Part shown: piece after piece, positions 4,898-8,223 of the stretch
How positions within the stretch are numbered: position 1 is the first letter of the stretch
How the letters are laid out: every line of letters starts with the position of its first letter
NCBI GenBank assembly: GCA_964468205.1
Contig: CAYXVG010000131.1
Location: 1 to 8,223, forward strand
From: CAWELS01 sp964468205
GTDB taxonomy: Bacteria > Acidobacteriota > Terriglobia > Bryobacterales > Bryobacteraceae
Length of the DNA stretch: 8,223 bases
Reading direction: 5' to 3'
Program-made: the position numbers and the translations under genes
Notes under the pieces: model-generated
Told to the model about the DNA's origin: nothing
The model's database searches: none
The model's input: the letters and a program-made list of their open reading frames with translations, nothing else

Positions 4898-7300
4898 ATG
4901 AAGGAAGCAGACGAGGTCCCCAAAGGGTTCATAGCGTTCGCCTCTGGCAATCCCGCTTTGGCCGAGACACTCGAAACGGCAGCCGAGACGATCAGCACAT
5001 CTGGAGTTGCGGACCTGATCACTTGGCAGAGCCTTGAAATTGGCGGTCGTTTGTTGCTGACGGAGATCTGCACGGCAATCACCGAGAGAGACCTGTTCGT
5101 CGCCGACGTCAGCGTTCTGAATCCCAATGTCTTGTTCGAGCTTGGTTTTGCAATCGCGCTCCGCAAGCGCATATGGCTGTTGCTGGACGCCAGTCAAGCA
5201 CGTGCTCGCCCGGACTTCGACCGATTCCAACTCCTCACGACGGTAGGCTTCAGGGAGTTTACGAACAGCCAGGATGTCGTTCGTCGATTCTACGCGGACC
5301 AGCCTTACACCAATCAGGAGAAGACAATCTATCGGGATATATTCGATTCCCCGATTCGCAGTCCCCAGTCACGCATTTTATACCTAAAAAGCCTCGTCGA
5401 GACTGACGCCTGCATCAAGATGTCCAGGCGTATTGCGCGGGCACGATTCAGTGTTACCGTTGACGATCCGACGGAGATGCGCCTCCAGCCACTATCCTGG
5501 TACGCGCGAAATGCCCACACGTGTCTCGGCGTCATAGCGCACTTTCTCAGCCAGAATCAGTCTGATGCGCTGATGCACAACGCGAAGCTGTCCCTCATCT
5601 CGGGTATGGCGCTCGGGTTTGGCAAACCACTTCTGATGCTGGCACACGAGCCCTACTCTTCTCCGCTCGACTTCCGGGATCTGTTGAAGACTCACCGCAC
5701 AGCGGCTCAGTGCGAATCGCTTACTGACGAATGGATTGCTCAACTCGAGCAAACGGTTTCGGCCGCCAGTACCACCATCGGAGCATACCAGGAACATCTG
5801 AAGGCCCAGACGCAACTGCAGCAGGTATCTCTCGGAGATCCTATTGCGGAGCATGAGAGCGAGGACTTGCCCGAGTACTTCGTCACAACCGCGGCGTACA
5901 ACGAGGCACTGCGTGCCAAGCATTCCATCGTGGTGGGGCGCAAGGGAACTGGCAAAACCGCAACCTTGTATCAGCTTGCGCACGAAATAGGAAACGATCG
6001 CCGAAACCACGTTTGTGTCGTCAAACCGGTGGCTTATGAACTGGAAGGCATTTTGCGGATCCTGGGTCTGGCTATCCCAAAATCCGAACAGGGCTACCTT
6101 ATCGAAAGCCTTTGGAAGTTCCTGCTCTATTCCGAGTTGGCTAAGAGCGTCTATGAAGAAATGCAGGCTCGCCCAGCATATATTGAACCGGATCAGCAGG
6201 AGCTTGATCTGCTGCAATTCATGGACATGAACGCTTCCGTGTTGCTGGCAGACTTCTCGGTGCGTCTGGAGTCCGCAGTCTCCCGCCTTGAGTCCGTGGA
6301 AAAAGCGTCATCGACGGAAAGCCAACGTTTGCGGATAAGTGAATTGCTTCATGGTGACCTTCTGCCGAAGCTACGTTTGCTGCTAGGTGCAGTTCTCAAT
6401 CGCAAGCAAAAAGTCGCAGTTCTGGTCGACAATCTAGATAAGGCTTGGGACCAACGATCCAATCTGGCCGTGCTTAGCCAACTGTTGTTTGGACTCTTGG
6501 GAGTGAGTGGCAGGATTTCCCAAGAATTTGACAAATCCGGGCTGTGGCGCACTCCAGCAAATGTCTCCCTGGTGCTTTTTCTCCGTAGTGACATCTACGC
6601 GAAGGTCATTACCTACGCAAAGGAACGTGACAAGCTTCCCGTTCGCTTCATCTATTGGGACGACTCGCAACTTCTGTTGAGGGTTGTGGAGGAACGCTTT
6701 GCGAGAACATCGACGACCGTTGTTGGTCGTCCCGACGAGATATGGCCGCAGTTCTTTTGTGATCAAGTCATGGGGATGCCCGTGCAGCAGTTCATTCGGA
6801 ATGTAATTCTTCCCCGACCGCGTGACCTGATCTATTTAGTCCGAAGCGCGTTGGATCAGGCCGTAAACTCAGGACATGTGCAGATCGAGGCGGAGGATTT
6901 GCTCGCCGCTGAAAAACAGTACTCCCGTTACGCGCTCGACTCGCTGGTTGTCGAAGGTGCAACTGAGGTAAATATGCTGGAAGAACTTCTGTTTGAGTTT
7001 GCGGGGGTTCCTGAAGTTGTCGATCTCGACGTCATTCGGAAAGCAGTAGCCGCGATCGGAAGCAGAGAAGATCCAGCGTTGGTTGCCGACAAATTGGTTG
7101 ATCTCACTTTCCTTGGCCTAGAGGTTCAGACAAATCGCTTCGAATTCCTTTTCAACGATAGCGAGCGACCAAAGTATAGGTCGATGGCAAGGCGCGTTAT
7201 GGAAGATCCTCCCGCCACCGCTCAGAGGTTTCGAATTGCGCGGCCTTTCCATGCTTATCTGGAAGTGTCTCGAATTTTGCCTTTGATTATTGATGGTTAG
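4898..7300 (+). CDS. TIR-like / P-loop ATPase (Sll1717-like) defence protein
   Basis: An 800-residue protein with three parts. Residues 9-135 look like a TIR/nucleoside 2-deoxyribosyltransferase-like Rossmann domain: GFIAFASGNP, then RDLFVADVSVLNPNVLFELG with Glu81 at the expected nucleophile position, and IWLLLD. Residues 150-290 seem to be a second, degenerate copy: LISGMALGFGKPLLMLAH aligns with ELGFAIALRKRIWLLLD but lacks the glutamate. Residues 310-680 form a P-loop ATPase resembling the Sll1717 family: Walker A GRKGTGKT (347-354), Walker B VAVLVDNLDKAW (506-517), LVLFLRSDIY (558-567) as sensor-like strand, and PRPRDLIYLVRSAL (639-652). The C-terminal part (680-800) is helical and may be winged-helix. 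By analogy with TIR-NTPase defence proteins, the ATPase would sense infection and switch on a nucleotide-degrading (for example NAD+) domain; this is inference. No partner gene is adjacent. Confidence 0.8.
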   Translation: MKEADEVPKGFIAFASGNPALAETLETAAETISTSGVADLITWQSLEIGGRLLLTEICTAITERDLFVADVSVLNPNVLFELGFAIALRKRIWLLLDASQARARPDFDRFQLLTTVGFREFTNSQDVVRRFYADQPYTNQEKTIYRDIFDSPIRSPQSRILYLKSLVETDACIKMSRRIARARFSVTVDDPTEMRLQPLSWYARNAHTCLGVIAHFLSQNQSDALMHNAKLSLISGMALGFGKPLLMLAHEPYSSPLDFRDLLKTHRTAAQCESLTDEWIAQLEQTVSAASTTIGAYQEHLKAQTQLQQVSLGDPIAEHESEDLPEYFVTTAAYNEALRAKHSIVVGRKGTGKTATLYQLAHEIGNDRRNHVCVVKPVAYELEGILRILGLAIPKSEQGYLIESLWKFLLYSELAKSVYEEMQARPAYIEPDQQELDLLQFMDMNASVLLADFSVRLESAVSRLESVEKASSTESQRLRISELLHGDLLPKLRLLLGAVLNRKQKVAVLVDNLDKAWDQRSNLAVLSQLLFGLLGVSGRISQEFDKSGLWRTPANVSLVLFLRSDIYAKVITYAKERDKLPVRFIYWDDSQLLLRVVEERFARTSTTVVGRPDEIWPQFFCDQVMGMPVQQFIRNVILPRPRDLIYLVRSALDQAVNSGHVQIEAEDLLAAEKQYSRYALDSLVVEGATEVNMLEELLFEFAGVPEVVDLDVIRKAVAAIGSREDPALVADKLVDLTFLGLEVQTNRFEFLFNDSERPKYRSMARRVMEDPPATAQRFRIARPFHAYLEVSRILPLIIDG

Positions 7301-7604
7301 GTAGGCTAGCAGCCCCCGAGTTCCACCGGCTAGCCGTGCTATCCAATTGGCGCTGTCCCATCGAGGCGCTGCAAGGCGTCGGACATGGTCGCTGCCCTCG
7401 ATCATTCCGGCAATATGTCACACCTGGATTCGCAAGCCGGTCCCGTAAGTGCGTTCGCCACGCGTTGTCGGGGCCATTGGTGGCACATGGCTGGGTTCAG
7501 ATTCAGCCAGAATCAACCATTTGCCCTCGGAGTTGCTGGTCAATCCCTATAAACGCCCCTCCGTCCGCGCATCAGCGCGCGACCTCCGCACTGGCCGCGG
7601 CGAA
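7301..7604. other. Gap between the TIR-ATPase and hicB
   Basis: This is the shared 3' side of two convergent genes. No credible gene. GGCTAGC (7304-7310) and GCTAGCC (7329-7335) form a 7-bp stem with an 18-nt loop directly after the TIR-ATPase stop, but no T-run follows, so it is only a weak terminator candidate. GGATTCGCAAGCCG (7426-7439) recalls the first part of the dispersed repeat but the TAATC part is missing. Confidence 0.45.
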
Positions 7605-7817
7605 CTATCCCGGAAGCTCGACTTCGATTTCGCGCAACATCGACATCGGCGAGAGATCTGTACGCACGGTTCCCCAGTACAGGCGAATCGCTTCACCGGC
7701 TCGCGCTTTCAGTTCGTCCAACGATTCTCCGGTGACAAGGATGGCTGGGAGTTCCGGCGCGTAGGCACTGTAGCTGCCAGGTTCACCTTCAATGGCGAGG
7801 GAATACTTGCGTGTCAT
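7605..7817 (-). CDS. hicB: HicB-family antitoxin
   Basis: A 70-residue protein of the short HicB type. The pattern YSLAIEGEPGSYSAYAPELP (5-24), then VTGESLDELKARAGEAI (28-44), is the usual partially degraded RNase H-like HicB fold: a beta hairpin, the proline-rich acidic turn before the cleft, and the helix with an E.LDEL.A...EAI pattern. No C-terminal DNA-binding ribbon-helix-helix or HTH is present; the protein ends in IEVELPG, so autoregulation may be absent or need HicA. HicB binds and blocks HicA. Its ATG overlaps the hicA stop (ATGA, 7817-7814), giving translational coupling in the usual toxin-first order. Confidence 0.88.
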   Translation of the reverse strand: MTRKYSLAIEGEPGSYSAYAPELPAILVTGESLDELKARAGEAIRLYWGTVRTDLSPMSMLREIEVELPG

Positions 7818-8011
7818 TTCTCCGGCTCCTCAATACCAACTTGCCTCAGGATCGCCCGCCATGTTCCGGTGCGCACGTCATTGCCGGGTTTACCCGAGAC
7901 GACGGTCACCCGTCCATCCGGACTCCGGTAGATCTGGTGATCCCCAGTGGTCCGTACGTGCCGCCAACCCACCGAAACGGATCCCCTCTGTTTTGCCGCT
8001 CCTGGTGGCAT
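7814..8011 (-). CDS. hicA: HicA-family mRNA interferase toxin, atypical N-terminus
   Basis: About 65 residues when started at the ATG ending at 8011. The C-terminal three quarters are clearly HicA: GWRHVRTTGDHQIYRSPDGR, then VTVVSGKPGNDV and GTWRAILRQVGI. His in GDH is the conserved catalytic histidine. HicA is a small double-stranded-RNA-binding-like ribonuclease that cleaves mRNA. The first 15 residues (MPPGAAKQRGSVSVG) do not look like the usual first helix (a DVI..LE.DGW type pattern), though the length is right. The frame is open far upstream, to beyond 8200, and a GTG just before GWRHVR is an alternative start with GAGGGG about 10 nt upstream. The 5' end may be altered, and activity is uncertain. 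It overlaps hicB by ATGA. Confidence 0.65.
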   Translation of the reverse strand: MPPGAAKQRGSVSVGWRHVRTTGDHQIYRSPDGRVTVVSGKPGNDVRTGTWRAILRQVGIEEPEK

Positions 8012-8223
8012 CACGCCACACTCGGAAGTCGCCTCCAACCGCAGCGCGGCTCCTGTTCCCTTCCAAAACCGCATCGGATCGCCAGACCCGATGCCTTGAA
8101 ATCCATCCCCGAAGGGCGGCACACTCGCCAACGGTAAGCGCCCGCTCTCCATTTCAGCCTGAACCAAACGCCTCCCGCCCCAACCGCCACCAACCGCCCC
8201 CACCCCCAAAACACCACCCTCCC
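8012..8223. other. hicA upstream region with a C-rich end
   Basis: No gene recognised. Frames stay open on the minus strand, continuous with hicA, but translate to a Gly/Arg-rich sequence without motifs. From about 8168 the plus strand becomes almost pure CCN/ACC low-complexity sequence, so the minus strand carries runs of G (GGGGG-T-GGGGG and GGGG-C-GGG) upstream of hicA. Any hicA promoter must lie here, but none is evident. Confidence 0.4.

Noticed and set aside
5492..6217. Minus-strand frame of 241 codons inside the TIR-ATPase gene
   Set aside because: Shadow of the plus-strand gene, whose domains run continuously through this stretch.
7304..7335. Intrinsic terminator after the TIR-ATPase
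   Set aside because: The stem is only 7 bp with an 18-nt loop and no T-run follows; kept only as a weak note in the gap entry.

Overview
The window reads as a bacterial defence or accessory island of moderately high GC. Seven protein-coding genes fall into small independent units on alternating strands, separated by long gaps without genes. No tRNA, rRNA, CRISPR array, transposase or integrase is visible. Shine-Dalgarno signals are weak or absent before most starts, and two genes have a TAnAAT box so close to the ATG that leaderless mRNAs are plausible. The gene mix and weak ribosome sites would suit a planctomycete-like soil or freshwater bacterium, but the host cannot be fixed from the sequence.

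Layout. (1) 129-2044: a divergent pair made of tcmP (minus strand), a methyltransferase-like three-Cys-motif partner protein, and a DUF5131/Gp37-Gp68 three-cysteine protein (plus strand). They share a 77-bp intergenic region with an operator-like dyad. (2) 2091-3328: a DarT-family DNA ADP-ribosyltransferase toxin translationally coupled (TAATG) to a DarT1-associated NADAR protein, its predicted antitoxin. A terminator follows at once, and its 5' arm can also pair with a competing upstream arm. (3) 3817-4257: a lone minus-strand EVE-domain protein, a predicted modified-base reader. (4) 4898-7300: an 800-residue protein with an N-terminal TIR/nucleoside-deoxyribosyltransferase-like domain, a second degenerate Rossmann-like copy, and a P-loop ATPase resembling the Sll1717 family. 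It is the best candidate here for a poorly described one-gene defence system. (5) 7605-8011: a minus-strand HicA-HicB toxin-antitoxin pair with an ATGA overlap, whose HicA N-terminus looks abnormal.

The gaps are not featureless. An imperfect repeat of about 25-36 nt, always in plus orientation, lies just outside the tcmP end (71-95), between the DarT-NADAR unit and EVE (3667-3702), and between EVE and the TIR-ATPase (4617-4653). It therefore sits at boundaries between gene units, which hints at modular acquisition.

How the genes may work together: DarT-NADAR modifies and repairs DNA bases, EVE may sense modified bases, the TIR-like ATPase probably attacks nucleotides (for example NAD+) after sensing infection, and HicAB cleaves mRNA. 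A shared anti-phage or plasmid-stabilising role is inferred from gene families and clustering; the sequence does not show it directly.
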